64,000 bases of DNA, taken from the NCBI GenBank assembly GCA_037127255.1, contig JBANSL010000014.1, forward strand, positions 1,304,501-1,368,500, written 5' to 3'. Below are positions 25,201 through 34,749 of this stretch, piece after piece. The DNA comes from Persicaria tinctoria. Lineage: Eukaryota; Streptophyta; Magnoliopsida; Caryophyllales; Polygonaceae. The stretch's first letter is position 1; each line of letters begins with the position of its first letter. The notes below the pieces were generated by a model that worked only from the letters and a program-made list of their open reading frames with translations, was not told the DNA's origin and made no database searches. Made by a program: the position numbers and the translations under genes.

Positions 25201-26434
25201 GGATGTTAAAACAGCCTTCCTGCATGGTGACCTAAAGGAAACTATTTACATGCAACAGCCTAAAGGATTTATAGATAAGAAAAAATCTGATCATGTTTGT
25301 CTGCTTAACAAATCCATTTATGGTCTGAAACAGTCTCCTAGGCAATGGAACTTGAAATTCAATGCATGTATGAGATCCTTAGGTTTCACCAGAAGCAAAT
25401 ATGACACCTGCCTTTACTTTAAGCATGCTGGTTCTAAGAATCCCTTGTATATTTTGCTTTATGTTGATGACATCCTTCTGATCAGTAATAGCAAAGTTAT
25501 TATAGATGGTGCTAAAAATGACTTGAAATTGCATTTTGATATGAAGGATCTGGGTTCAGCTAAAAGAATTCTAGGGATAAACATTATTAGAAACAGATCT
25601 GAGAAAGTAATGTGGCTGACTCAAGGTGATTATCTGCTTAAGGTTTTGGACAGATTCTGTATGAACAACTCTAACCCTACACCTATCCCTTTAGGAGGGC
25701 ATCTAGAATTATACAGAGATCCTAGTCCTAAAACTGATGAAGAATCTAAGAAAATGGAAAACATTCCCTATGATGTTGCTGCTGGTTCTGTTATGTATGC
25801 TATGCTGTGCAGTAGGCCAGATCTTGCTTTTGCTGTGAGTGCACTTAGTAGATTCATGTCTGATCCTAGAGAAAAACACTGGAATGCAATGAAATATTTG
25901 CTCAGATATTTATGTGGCACTAAATCCATGGGTCTTATGTTTGCTGAACACACTTCTAGAAATGAACTTCATGGATTTGTTGATTCTGATTATGCTGGTA
26001 ATAGGGATAACAGAAAATCTACTTCCTCATTCTTCTTTACCTGGGCTGGAAACTGTATATCCTGGAAATCTCAGTTGCAATCTATTGTTGCTTTATCTAC
26101 TACTGAAGCTGAATATATTGCTGCAACTGAGGCTGCAAAAGAAGCTATTTGGTTGAAAGGAATCTTAAAGGAAGTAGAAAGAAAAGCCTATATCCCTGTT
26201 GTGTTTTCTGATAATCAAAGTGCTATATATTTATGCAAGGATCCCATGTATCATGAGAGGACCAAGCACATCGATGTTAGATTCCATTTTATTAGAGATG
26301 AGATTGAAAAAGAAAATATCTCTGTTGATAAGATCTTAGGAGATGTGAATCCTGCAGATTTTGGTACCAAAATAGTTCCTACTAACAAATTCCATTTCTG
26401 CAGAAATTTCCTAAAGATCTTTGATGTGCCTTAG
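22217..26434 (+). CDS. Copia gag-pol polyprotein (copy 1, intact)
   Basis: A single 1405-codon ORF. In order: UBN2-type gag (about 1-200); CCHC zinc knuckle near 241-257 (CHYCHNEGHFARDC); protease with DSG near 303; GAG-pre-integrase HHCC region (WHDRLGH, CENC); integrase core from about 494 (HSDLWGP, RTDNG, PQQNGTAE); low-complexity Ser/Pro linker; reverse transcriptase with ARLVAKGF near 950 and the catalytic YVDD at about 1082; RNase H from about 1253 (DSDYAG, STTEAEY). Every catalytic signature I looked for is present and there is no internal stop. The start is the first ATG after the leader and opens the gag domain. Expression would be driven from the 5' LTR. Confidence 0.95.
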   Translation: MADNSLKIKAFDGTMDFPMWQFKMKALLMKEKCYKAVTEEFPAGMSDADKKELKDQAYSEIVIRLSDEVARQVVTISEPKALWKTLEDTYMKTSLPRKISLLCRLFTFKMNVGLTVHENLDKFLKMTQEIAKCDDKIKDTHQAVILLNSLPSQFDNFKDIIQYSREEITKDKIIEAVIEKDEVLKVFKSKTDSRTDRSETKTEVLVVKGKPKSNNNNKGGQKSQSDKDKSSEKGNNEKKGYKCHYCHNEGHFARDCRKKKRDQQNKSKSEPEFTGVVETCDSYPQELLVCSSENVADNVWILDSGCTLHATPNRAFFSSITICNGGKVMLGDHTVLEIKGTGNVPIRMHDGRVRVIQNVRWVPDLRRNLLSESVFDDMDFNINTFRGCKNVSRNGVILIKTIKKGGLYHVIGSPELNVSTHVIDVENLTHTKMWHDRLGHIGNTGMMHLFKNGMINFKPCNLEFCENCIFGKKTKHPFNKSTYTASSPLEYVHSDLWGPAQIETIGGRKYFLSLIDHYSRKVWVYLLRSKDEAFESFKSWNAMVESQSNFKLKVLRTDNGLEFCHKAFNDFCKEKGIKRHLTVPGTPQQNGTAERMNRTLLEKARCMLIGAGLKSSLWGEAVTTAAYLINRTPSSVVDFKTPQEMWSGRKPDITHLKPFGCSAYSHVSQGKLQPRAQKCVMLGYPEGTKGYRLLVVQPGAYKCITSRNVTFNEKEFHFKKVLTLETENAGTPEDPSHAEGFYDPNDHDDMEDDEFDIGTPQGSNSGNSTPEIQSPEVEVSNSPQNSEHGSQGSIPTHSHQSGGSVSDSTSSPSSSLQSSSTDTSASDHVPLSVMNTAGNVVPDLSNYQLTRDREPRVRIPNRRFTSNIVEFAFLAAETVKHLTPESYDQAMKSSSANEWLKAMHEELQSMYANKTWLLVPKPKKAKVIECKWVYKLKDSITPTDPPKYKARLVAKGFRQKEGVDYKDIFAPVVKYKTLRLMLAITTVNEWELEQMDVKTAFLHGDLKETIYMQQPKGFIDKKKSDHVCLLNKSIYGLKQSPRQWNLKFNACMRSLGFTRSKYDTCLYFKHAGSKNPLYILLYVDDILLISNSKVIIDGAKNDLKLHFDMKDLGSAKRILGINIIRNRSEKVMWLTQGDYLLKVLDRFCMNNSNPTPIPLGGHLELYRDPSPKTDEESKKMENIPYDVAAGSVMYAMLCSRPDLAFAVSALSRFMSDPREKHWNAMKYLLRYLCGTKSMGLMFAEHTSRNELHGFVDSDYAGNRDNRKSTSSFFFTWAGNCISWKSQLQSIVALSTTEAEYIAATEAAKEAIWLKGILKEVERKAYIPVVFSDNQSAIYLCKDPMYHERTKHIDVRFHFIRDEIEKENISVDKILGDVNPADFGTKIVPTNKFHFCRNFLKIFDVP

Positions 26435-26545
26435 CTCATGACAGGCACGCGGGCTGATGACTGACGGGAGAGGAAGGTCCCTGGAAGAAGACCACAGAAA
26501 ACTGGAAGAACAAAGAAGATACAAACTCAAGATTAGGAGGGCATT

Positions 26546-27390
26546 TGTTATAATGTAATCCTAAGTTTTTGTCTTTGTATTTCATAGATCTAGGATGGCA
26601 AGTGTTTGGATGTAATAGACTAGTAGAGACATTTAATGAGCTAGCTAAGGCTATAGGTGTGGTCTTGAGGTTTTTTGGACACATCTAAGGGACCCCAAGA
26701 CCATCTTGGTTCGGACCCTAGATGCACCAAGCCTCTACAAGACTAACCTATTGTGTGTGTGGGTGTGTGCTATACTCTGTGTTACAGCTTTGCATATCTC
26801 TGGATTGTGGGCCGGCCCAATCACTTGGACAATATTCTCTTGTGAGAATAGAGTCCAAGCCCATGGCCTGCTTCCCACTTCTGGATCCCTTGCTGAACGT
26901 TGTAACCCTACTTAGCCACTCCCTCCTCTATATATATGCTCCTGTTCATCATTTGGAGCGTTGATGAGAGAGAAGCTCCGACGGCAAGAAACCCTAAATC
27001 CAGAGCGAGGAAGAGTGAGACTGAAAGGCGGCACCTTTGCTCATCCATGGAGGCCTTGATTCCTGTCACTTGGAGTCTGCAAAGTCCTTATATGGATTGA
27101 AGAGCTGGAAAGGGGGCTTTTACCCTTTCAAATCTCTGAACCTTTACCTCTTTATATCTCTGCGTTTAGATTGCTAGCTCATTAAGCGTTTCTCGTCTGT
27201 GTTCCACACTTGTAACCAGATCTTGTATCTTTGTTCGAGTTTAGTGGTATTCTCGGGACCGGGTCTCCCCTCTTGAGGCCCCGCGGAGTAGGGAAACCGA
27301 ACCGCGTTAACAAATCGCTGTGTTCTCTTGATTTACTTTCGTTTATCTCGTTGAGAACTCGAATCGGTAGCTAACTGTTAGGGTTTTACA
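26546..27390 (+). repeat. 3' LTR of copia copy 1
   Basis: An 845-bp repeat that reads the same as 21216-22060. A purine-rich stretch (GATTAGGAGGG, 26531-26541) just upstream is the likely polypurine tract. Confidence 0.95.
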
Positions 27391-27683
27391 GAAATATTGG
27401 ATGTAATATTGCGCTACTTCTTAAATATAGGTTAGAATTGAAGCTTAATAATCAAGTAAAATTTAAGCAGTTACCTTTATCAAACTATTTGGATGGAACC
27501 TTGAACCATTTATTAACTTTTTATAACCCCTTGATGATTGTGGCGATTAAAGTGTTGATTTTTTCCGTACATGCAGACATTTTTTGATGCAGAGATCAAG
27601 AAGATGAAAATCAAGAACTGCTATTTCCCTATCTTTGTTTCCCCAGGTGTGCTTCAAAAGGAGAAGGACCACATGAAGGGTTT

Positions 27684-28268
27684 TATAGGTGTGTACCCGA
27701 AGCTCCAAGAGGTCTGGTCAGCGCCGCCACTGGGATGGGTTAAGCTCAACATCGACCGAGCCTCAAAAGGGAATCCGGGAAATGGCCGGTGGAGGTGGTG
27801 TTTGTCGTAGCAGCACGGGGGCTTTCCTCTACGCTTTCAGCTTCAGATGTGGAGTAGCATCAACACTTAAAGCAGAACTTTGGGCAGCTCTGTATGGACT
27901 ACGAATGAGCTCAAGAATGGGATCTTCAAAGGTTATCATTGAGTCTGACTCCTCGGCACTATGTGGTCTCCTGGGAACCAAACCATATGCTATACATCCG
28001 GATGTTCATCTCAATGATGAGTGTCGCCGACTGAATGACTGATTGCTTTAGACAGATGGGAGGTGAAGATCATTCAAGTCCACCGTACGACAAATGCAGG
28101 AGCTGATGCGCTAGCACAATGGGCATGTTCTTTAACTACCAATTATGATGAATACTTGGAACCTCCTTTATGCTTACTTTCTTTCATGAGAACCTTTCCC
28201 ACTGTTAAACTCCATTAAGTTTTATCTATAATAAAACCTGGGCTTTGGCTCACTTTGGATTAAAAAAA
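27684..28268 (+). pseudogene. 5'-truncated LINE fragment: RNase H domain and 3' end
   Basis: The plus strand encodes a plant-LINE RNase H remnant with WVKLNID near 27740, a frameshift near 27785, then GGGGVCR, AELWAALYGL and ESDSSAL. After the stop at about 28042, remnants such as HRTTNAGADALAQWA continue in another frame. It ends in an A-rich tail at 28260-28268. The 5' boundary abuts the prolyl-tRNA synthetase exon, consistent with a 5'-truncated insertion. Confidence 0.8.
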
Positions 28269-28897
28269 ATTAATTTAAAATTTTAATTTATATTTTATTG
28301 AATTAAAAAAATAATACTGTAGTTATCTTTCATCTTCCCCATTTTATTTATTAATTTAACTTATTATGTAGCGGTTACTCTTCTCTTCAAATTCCCGAGT
28401 AATAAATAAAAGGAGTTACGAGTTGTTATAAATGTAAGTAATTTTCAATTTAAAAACTATAACAAATTTTCCCTATGAATATATTTTCCATTTTTAATGA
28501 ATATTTCACAATTGAAGCTACAGAGATGATACTTTATCTTATTTTAGTTTGATTATGCTTTTTCTTAGCATCCTTTTATTTGTTAGTTCATTTATATTTA
28601 TTGTCTTTTGGTATTACAACACAACTATTTACTAAAGAATTTTGTTTTCTTTGTTGGAGTTTTATATACTTTTATTTATAATAATTACATGTTATTTACA
28701 TAATTATAAAAAGTAAACAGATTACAAGCTCCACCACTAAACCCGTAGCAAAATCAGTTGTTTTAGGTTTCTTTTAAAAAATATAAGAGTTTAATCATCT
28801 AGCTAATATCTCTGTATTATTTTTATTAGAATTTAAGGTATGTTTCATTAAGAGTTTGATCATCGAATATATTTTTATTAGAGTCTAGGGTATATAT
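28269..28897. other. AT-rich spacer
   Basis: No coding, TIR or tandem structure recognised. Confidence 0.4.
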
Positions 28898-29215
28898 CAC
28901 TACAAGAAAAAAGGCTTTGGGCGACCAAAAAATTCGTCGCCAAAAGTAGATATTTCGTCGCACAAAGTATTTTGTGACAAAAAAAACTTCGTCACCAGTT
29001 CGTCGCCATAGCCGCGTCGCCCAAAGTTAGGGCGATATAACTTAATTTCGTCGCCTAAAGTAACCCTTTTGTGACGAAAATCAAAAGTTGTCGCACTTCA
29101 CCTTTTGTGACGAAAACTAACTTTTGTCACCCTTATCTTTTGTGACAAAACTCACTTTTGTAGCCCTAGACTCTTTGTGACAAGTTGTTTTTGTCGCCCA
29201 AACTACAGAAAATTA
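28898..29215 (+). mobile_element. CACTA-type transposon terminus with subterminal repeats
   Basis: CACTACAAGAAAAAA at 28898 is the canonical plant CACTA terminal sequence. The next 300 bp carry about a dozen short repeats in both orientations around TTCGTCGCC, TTTGTGACGAAA and TTTTGTCGCCC. Such subterminal repeats are typical transposase-binding arrays. The matching right-hand end (TTTTTCTTGTAGTG) was not found within the window, so the element is either truncated or interrupted. Confidence 0.75.
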
Positions 29216-29890
29216 GCAAATTTTATCACCCTGTCTTGTTTCTTTTCTTCTTCATTTTTTCAATTTTATTTGATATACCCAAATTAAATTATAAAACATT
29301 ACTAGGGCTTTCACAAATCACAATTCTAGGAGTATTTCCCATTGAAACAAAATAGAACTATATTAATAGATAATCAACTCTTACAAGAGTACCATCATAA
29401 AGTAGTCATATCATGATTTACAATAGGTTGCTTCGATCCACAAAATGTTCAATATATGAAAACGTAGACCAATTATGTAAGGACTCAAAAGCTTCTTCAA
29501 CTAAAATACCAAGGATTTGCTTATCCTGCCATATCCTTGCGAGTGAAAACGTAGACTAATTATGCAAGGACATAAAAGCTTCTCCATTCGCAACCTGTTT
29601 CACCAAAACCAAAATAATTCAGAATTAAGCATTAAAGTAGCCTGGGAGAAACCTAATATTAATAGCTGAATAACAAGGCCTAAAAGTAGGCTTACATAAC
29701 CTAACAAATAAAATACAAAATGATTCAGAATTGCAGATTCAACAGTGACAAAGGACACTGAAAAGAGCAATACTTCTACTGTATTAAACTATTCATGCAG
29801 AAACCATTCCAGTTATGAATTCAAAGCAACTAGGACTAAAAAAATACAAAGAGAGGGACATGCATTAAGGGAGAGTGCAAACATTTGTAC

Positions 29891-30590
29891 CTCAGCATTA
29901 TGTTCATAGCCTCCAAACCACAGTAAACCTATCTTCTTCAAGTTTCTTTGTGTGTTCAATCATTTGTCGACCTTAACAAAAAAAGTTCAGAAGATAAGAA
30001 AACTGAAAGAGATAAGTAATAATCTGTAATAAACACCTTAAAAACATAATGGACTATCCGCCTTTGCAAGTCTCATTCAAAATAATGACAGTTAAAAAAG
30101 ATTAACAGTGTAGCTACATCTGAAATATCATGCAATATAAACCAAAAAGAGGACTTAGAGTGGCAATCAAGAGAAATATGAAATAGTAAAGAAGCCAGAG
30201 AATAATTACCATAGCTTGTAACACTTGATGATATTTCTAGACAAGGCAACTAGGCAACCGTGGCTCCTGTAAGTCCATAAATAGAGTTTGCATTGACCTG
30301 AAAGCACAAATGCACAATAGAAACAGCAGAAAATGTGAATCTGGAGGTAACGATAGATGCAGAGCAGTCATGCACTAATAAAGCTTAATAATCTAACAAT
30401 TAATATACCTTTTCAAGAGGACCTTTTGCTTCCTAAATTGAGATGATATAATAAGCGGCCAAAATTAATATGTGCAAAGATAAATTCGAACAATTAGCTA
30501 GGTGAAAACAAATATAAAATGCTGACTGAATCTTCAGATCAGCTTTGGCCCTTTTTCAAGCAGCAATGAGCTCCAGCGTTTTGAGCATGC
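29891..30590 (-). pseudogene. POLD1: Captured fragment of DNA polymerase delta catalytic subunit gene
   Basis: Four minus-strand exon remnants match the finger/palm region of POLD1 in order. About 30590-30534 ends KRAKADLK, with a stop just before it. 30432-30409 encodes EAKGPLEK. 30297-30210 encodes VNANSIYGLTGATVA, a stop, then LPCLEISSSVTSYG. 29971-29891 encodes RQMIEHTKKL, then after a frameshift FGGYEHNAE. The last three keep intron-type GT and AG borders, so this is a genomic copy, not a processed one. In the normal enzyme the third segment is the conserved polymerase B motif NSVYGFTGA. At least two stops and one frameshift show it is dead. It sits between a CACTA end and a Helitron-type end. 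Confidence 0.8.
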
Positions 30591-30867
30591 TGATAAAACA
30601 CACACACAAGGGACATGAATTAGCATCACTTCATGTTCATCTGATATTTGGTTAATGTTATAATGTAAATGCATGAAACATACTTATTTTTATTTTTTCT
30701 AGGTTTTGATACCATTTGGAGTAAGCAATGTGAATATGATGAATACGAGAATTTAACCCCTAACAATTACAATAAAAATACACACAAGTATTTGATCTTA
30801 TTTTCGTTAATAAGAACCAAGCATATATAACTTTAATATGTTAAGATTCAATTTTATTGAATCATGC

Positions 30868-30896
30868 CCCGTGCGTAGCACGGGTATTCTCACTAG
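30868..30896 (+). mobile_element. Helitron-type 3' terminus
   Basis: A perfect 7-bp-stem hairpin, CCCGTGC-GTA-GCACGGG (30868-30884), is followed by 8 nt and then CTAG at 30893-30896, with T as the next base. This is the standard plant Helitron 3' end. The 5' end (TC after a host A) could not be placed, so the element's length is unknown. The POLD1 fragment lies just inside it, in keeping with Helitron gene capture. Confidence 0.7.
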
Positions 30897-30940
30897 TTAA
30901 TATATAATATTATTAGCTATTTAATTAATGGGTCATATAG

Positions 30941-31325
30941 TAAGGTTCGTTTGGTTTAACACGGGAAGAACAATTCTCAGGAAGTTACTTTTCGGGAATT
31001 CAATTCCCATGTATTGTACTTCTCGGAAATTGAAAAAATATGTTTGGTTGGATTTTAAATGGTAGGAATTAAAATAGGGAAATTGGAAATTTCGTTTTAT
31101 AAAAGGTAGAATTAGAACTTACCTAGGGGGAAGTAGGTAAGTTTTTTTTTATTAGGGGGAAGTAGGTAAGTTAAATTCTCTTGAAATGGAGGAATTTAAA
31201 TTTCTGAGAATTTAACTTTCTGGGTTTTCCTGTGACTAAAACTCCAACCAAACACATATATTTCATCTAATTCCTTGATTTTTCCACTTCCTGGGATTTT
31301 TAGTTGATAACCAAACGAACTCTAA
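30941..31325. mobile_element. PIF/Harbinger (Tourist-like) MITE
   Basis: About 380 bp bounded by TAA at 30941-30943 and 31323-31325. The ends are complementary: GGTTCGTTTGGTT at the left and AACCAAACGAACTC at the right. The 3-bp TAA duplication and the GTTCGTTTGG termini fit Tourist-like MITEs. No coding potential. Confidence 0.7.
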
Positions 31326-31972
31326 GTTGATCGAATTGAACTAAAAGTATCATTTCTTTATTTTATTTTTATATGTGCACATAAAAAAAAACTAGCTACA
31401 AACTTAAATAAATAACTAAAAGAAACATAAAAGAAACGCAGGTCACTAACTCAAACCTGAAAATTAAAGATGATGGGCAATTAAATAAAACTTTTAAAAA
31501 AATCTAATATTGATTAAGCAAGTTAAAAGATTGTTGTGCTCCAAAAATCTAGCCTTTACTTTCCTAACAATCCTGCAATACAATCGGCAATTTCTGCATG
31601 ACTCCTAAAATTAACCTCGATTTTCATTTATCTCAATTTTAATTTTCTTGCATTTAATTAATTAATTTCATGTTTTTTTTTCTCTATTTTCACTTAATTT
31701 TAGGAGTACTAAATACCTGATCAAATCTCCCCTTTTCACTCGTATTTTTCAGACCCTTTCGCCCTCAACAAACCCTATTTAAACCCCAAACACAAACACT
31801 TTCAATTCACTCAAATCAAACAGCTGATTATAGACTGAAGATTTTCAGTTTCGTCGTCGCGATCATCTGAAAATCGACAGCTCTATACATCAATCGATCG
31901 ATCAGCTGCAATCTCCATCCTCAATTTGGGGCCTTTGAATTGAGGGTGATAGAACTGCGATTGATTATCCCC
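31326..31972. other. Spacer, promoter and leader of the aspartic protease gene
   Basis: AT-rich up to about 31700, then the promoter and a leader of roughly 160 nt before the ATG at 31973. No separate gene seen. Confidence 0.45.
31776..31783 (+). promoter_or_regulatory. Likely TATA box of the aspartic protease gene
   Basis: TATTTAAA lies about 195 nt before the start codon in a pyrimidine-rich context. Transcription would begin around 31810. Confidence 0.5.
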
Positions 31973-34051
31973 ATGGCTTCATTTACATCCAGATTGATGC
32001 TTCTAATAACAGTGGCTGTTTTGTTGGTTGCTTCTTTTTTCAAACCAACCGTTTCCACTTCAAGAAACGCCTTTAATGGCCGCCGGGAGCTGAGATCGAC
32101 TCCGGTCGACGGGTTTCGAGCCGAGCTCCGGCATGTCGATCATGGCAAACACCTTACCAAATCTGAGCGCATTCTCCGAGCTGTCATCCGTGGCAAGAAC
32201 AGGTTGATTCATTTCTTTGCTTAATGCCTACTCTAATTTATTGATCATTATGATCGTTACAAAATACTCATTTAATCATTTTAATTAGACTTTTAAGTTC
32301 ATCTCAAAATATATAAATTATAGATTTTTTTCACCATTCATCTATGATTCAATTTTAAAAAAAAAACATTATCAGAATTAAATAAAAATGTTGTTCATCT
32401 CAAAAAGTATTTATCAAGAAAAAACTAGTATTATTGACAATATTACCATTCTATCAATTATATACCCTTTTTTTCATATTTAATTATCTATATATGACTC
32501 AATTTACAATGTCAATTAATTTTTATAGAAATAATTGTCAAAATTACATAAAAATGTTAATAGCTACCAATTTTTATACAAAGAATTGTCATAAATTACA
32601 TAATTGTTCATCTCAAGAAGTATTTTTTAAGAAAAAAACTACTATTAACTATTAACAATAGTACCAATTATGAATAACTCTAAATAATACACTTCATTTC
32701 AATTTTTTTTTTAAATATAGTGAAACAATTATATAACAAAAATGAAACGTTACTCCTTCATTTTCTAAACATTTTCCTTTTATTAAAATAAAATCACTTA
32801 TAAAATGAAACGTTACATTGATCGATGATCAGGCTAGAGCAGCTGAGCCAGACAACGATGTCGACGGTGGAGGCGATGACCACAGCAGCGGCCAATGCGC
32901 CATCCACCGCCATTAGGGCGCCGATCCACCCAGGCGACGGAGAGTTCCTGATAAGCGTCGCGATTGGGACGCCTCCGCTCAAATTCTCGGCCATTGTCGA
33001 CACCGGGAGCGACCTGATCTGGACTCAATGCAAGCCTTGCGTGCAGTGCTACACGCAGCCCACCCCGATCTTCAACCCCGCCAACTCCTCCTCCTACTCC
33101 AAGCTCCCCTGCACCTCCTCCCTCTGCGCCTCCCTCCCCCTCCCGGCTTGCTCCTCCACCGAAGAAGAAGACGCTGACGCCGCTGGATACTGCACCTACA
33201 CTTACCAGTACGGCGACTACTCCACCACCTCCGGCACCCTCGCCTCCGAGACCTTCACCTTCGCCTCGAACACTTCCATCTCCCACATCGGATTCGGGTG
33301 CGGTGACGACAACGAGGGCGGGGGATTTAACCAAGGAGGTGGGCTTATTGGGCTGGGCCGCGGCCCATTATCGCTAGTCTCTCAGCTCAAAGAGCCTAAA
33401 TTCGCCTACTGTTTAAATTCCCTGAACTCTGACGTCAGCCATGACGGGACCCTCCTGATGGGGTCATTCGCTGACGTGTCCAATCTCAAAGTCAAACCCT
33501 CGTCAACGGCGGCGGTTACACCGCTCGCGAGGAACCCCGCGCAACCGTCATTCTACTACCTGAACCTGACGGGGATCAGCGTCGGCGGCGAGAGGCTAGC
33601 AATCCCGGCGTCGACGTTCGAGCTGAAGGAGGACGGGACCGGCGGGATGATAATCGACTCCGGGACGACGATCACGTACATCGAGGAGTCGGCGTATAAG
33701 GTGCTGAGGGAGGAGTTCGTGAACAGGACGAAGCTGGAGGTGGTGGACGACGCGACGGTGCAGAAGACGGGGCTGGATCTGTGCTTCAAGGTGCCGGCAG
33801 ATGGGGGAGCATCGCAGGAATTGGAGGTGCCGACGGTGGTGTTCCACTTCGAGGGAGCGGATCTGGCTCTGCCGGCGGAGAATTACATGGTGGGGATCAA
33901 GGCAGGGGAGGAGAAGATGGTGTGCTTGGCGATGGGGGGAGCGAGTGGGATGTCGGTGTTTGGGAATATTCAGCAGCAAGATATGATTGTTTTGCACGAT
34001 CTGGCTAAGGAGAGTTTGAGTTTTGTGCCTATTCAATGTGATGCTTTGTAG
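31973..34051 (+). CDS. Aspartic protease, nepenthesin type (family A1B)
   Basis: Secreted or vacuolar pepsin-like endopeptidase. Two exons, 31973-32202 and 32833-34051, join in phase to 1449 nt, 482 residues plus stop. The ATG at 31973 opens a hydrophobic signal peptide (residues about 1-28). After a propeptide of about 75 residues, the first catalytic motif DTGSDLIWTQC appears, followed by the Cys-rich nepenthesin insert (CKPC, CYTQP, LPCTSSLC). The second motif is IIDSGTTITYI. The C-terminal SVFGNIQQQ stretch is typical of the family. Exon 2 is far richer in GC than its surroundings, which produces long spurious ORFs on the other strand. It appears intact; the substrate is unknown. Confidence 0.93.
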
Positions 34052-34363
34052 GAGAAGGTTTTTTGTTTTTGTTTTGATTTTTTTTAGTGGGTATGATCAC
34101 ATCTGGATTTGTTGTTTGGGTTGATTAATAAGATAATTAAGATGAGTGTTTTTTTTTTTTAATTTCAATTTTGAACATGGCGGCAAACTCTTCAGTCTTC
34201 ACAATGTATAAAGCAAATCAAATAACGGGTCGGTTTCACATAAACAAGACAAGAGTAGTTCTTCACCTAACGTCATAATGAAAAATAAAAAGTAAATGAT
34301 GTGAGAGTCCCTGAGTACGCTTCCCTAATTAATACTCCCCATATCCTACGCAACACAAACCCC
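34052..34363. other. 3' flank of the aspartic protease gene
   Basis: Probable 3' UTR, T-rich with a T run near 34150, then spacer. Nothing else seen. Confidence 0.4.
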
Positions 34364-34749
34364 ATCAAGGGTAGTGCTAACTGAATAGCTCGAGCTCGGC
34401 TCGAAAAAGCTTGACTCGAGCTCGCTCACTTATTTAAACAAGTCGAGCTTGAACAAAATTTGAAGCTCGGTTGAAAGCCCGACTCGTTGAATAAAGCTCG
34501 AATATGTTGAATTCTATGGAATTTCTAAAATTTTCTTTAAGTTAACATATTATAAACAAGTAGAACTACTTAAAGCTCGAAAAAAGCCCGGCTCGAGCTC
34601 GTTCATTTCCTAAACAAGCCGAGCTTAGCTTGAACAAAATAAAAAGCTCGTTTAAAAATTAGGCTCGGCTCGAACTCGTTTAACAAACAAACAAGCTTGA
34701 ACATGTCAAGCTCGGCTCGTTCAGCTCGAATAACACCCCTAATCAAGGG
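34364..34749. mobile_element. hAT-type MITE rich in GCTCGAGC palindromes (copy A)
   Basis: Element 34372-34741 (370 bp), flanked by the exact 8-bp direct repeat ATCAAGGG at 34364-34371 and 34742-34749. The right end, read inward, starts TAGGGGTGTTATTCG; the left end starts TAGTGCTAACTGAATAG, a diverged counterpart. The body is packed with AGCTCGAGC and GGCTCG motifs on both strands, so it can fold back. The 8-bp duplication points to hAT. Related to 48051-48536. Confidence 0.75.

Larger units (their letters stand above)
21211..27395 (+). mobile_element. Full-length Ty1/copia LTR retrotransposon (copy 1) with 5-bp TSD
   Basis: The element proper is 21216-27390 (6175 bp). It is flanked by the direct repeat GAAAT at 21211-21215 and 27391-27395. 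Order: LTR, tRNA-Met-type primer site, leader, one long gag-pol ORF, LTR. The LTRs start TG and end CA, have the same length (845 bp), and I saw no difference between them on reading. This means a very recent insertion. It looks structurally autonomous. Domain order INT-RT-RNase H defines copia; the Tork/Tnt1-like lineage is a guess from the integrase zinc region. Confidence 0.95.
20802..27687 (+). pseudogene. Prolyl-tRNA synthetase (cytosolic) gene fragment, broken and split by a copia element
   Basis: Three exon remnants match cytosolic ProRS in order. 20802-20874 carries DENFGE and WYSE, separated by a small insertion. 20968-21058 carries VNSKMI and, after a 1-nt frameshift, YYDISGCYILRPW and IWEIM. 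27577-27687 carries FFDAEIKKMKIKNCYFP and SPGVLQKEKDH. The first and last are bordered by intron-like AG or GT sites, so this is an unprocessed copy. The donor after the second remnant is lost. The intron between the second and third remnants houses the copia element, and a LINE fragment begins immediately after the third. Everything before and after these exons is missing, so no functional enzyme can be made. Confidence 0.8.

Noticed and set aside
28216..28262. TCTATAATAAAACCTGGG as a Helitron 5' end
   Set aside because: It lies at the 3' end of the LINE fragment, where such A-rich sequence is expected. Nothing links it to the Helitron-type end at 30896.
31940..31972. Longer start for the aspartic protease
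   Set aside because: The extension begins at a TTG, not an ATG. The ATG at 31973 directly opens the signal peptide.
32834..34036. Minus-strand and alternative-frame ORFs of 75-166 codons
   Set aside because: Shadows produced by the GC-rich second exon of the aspartic protease gene.
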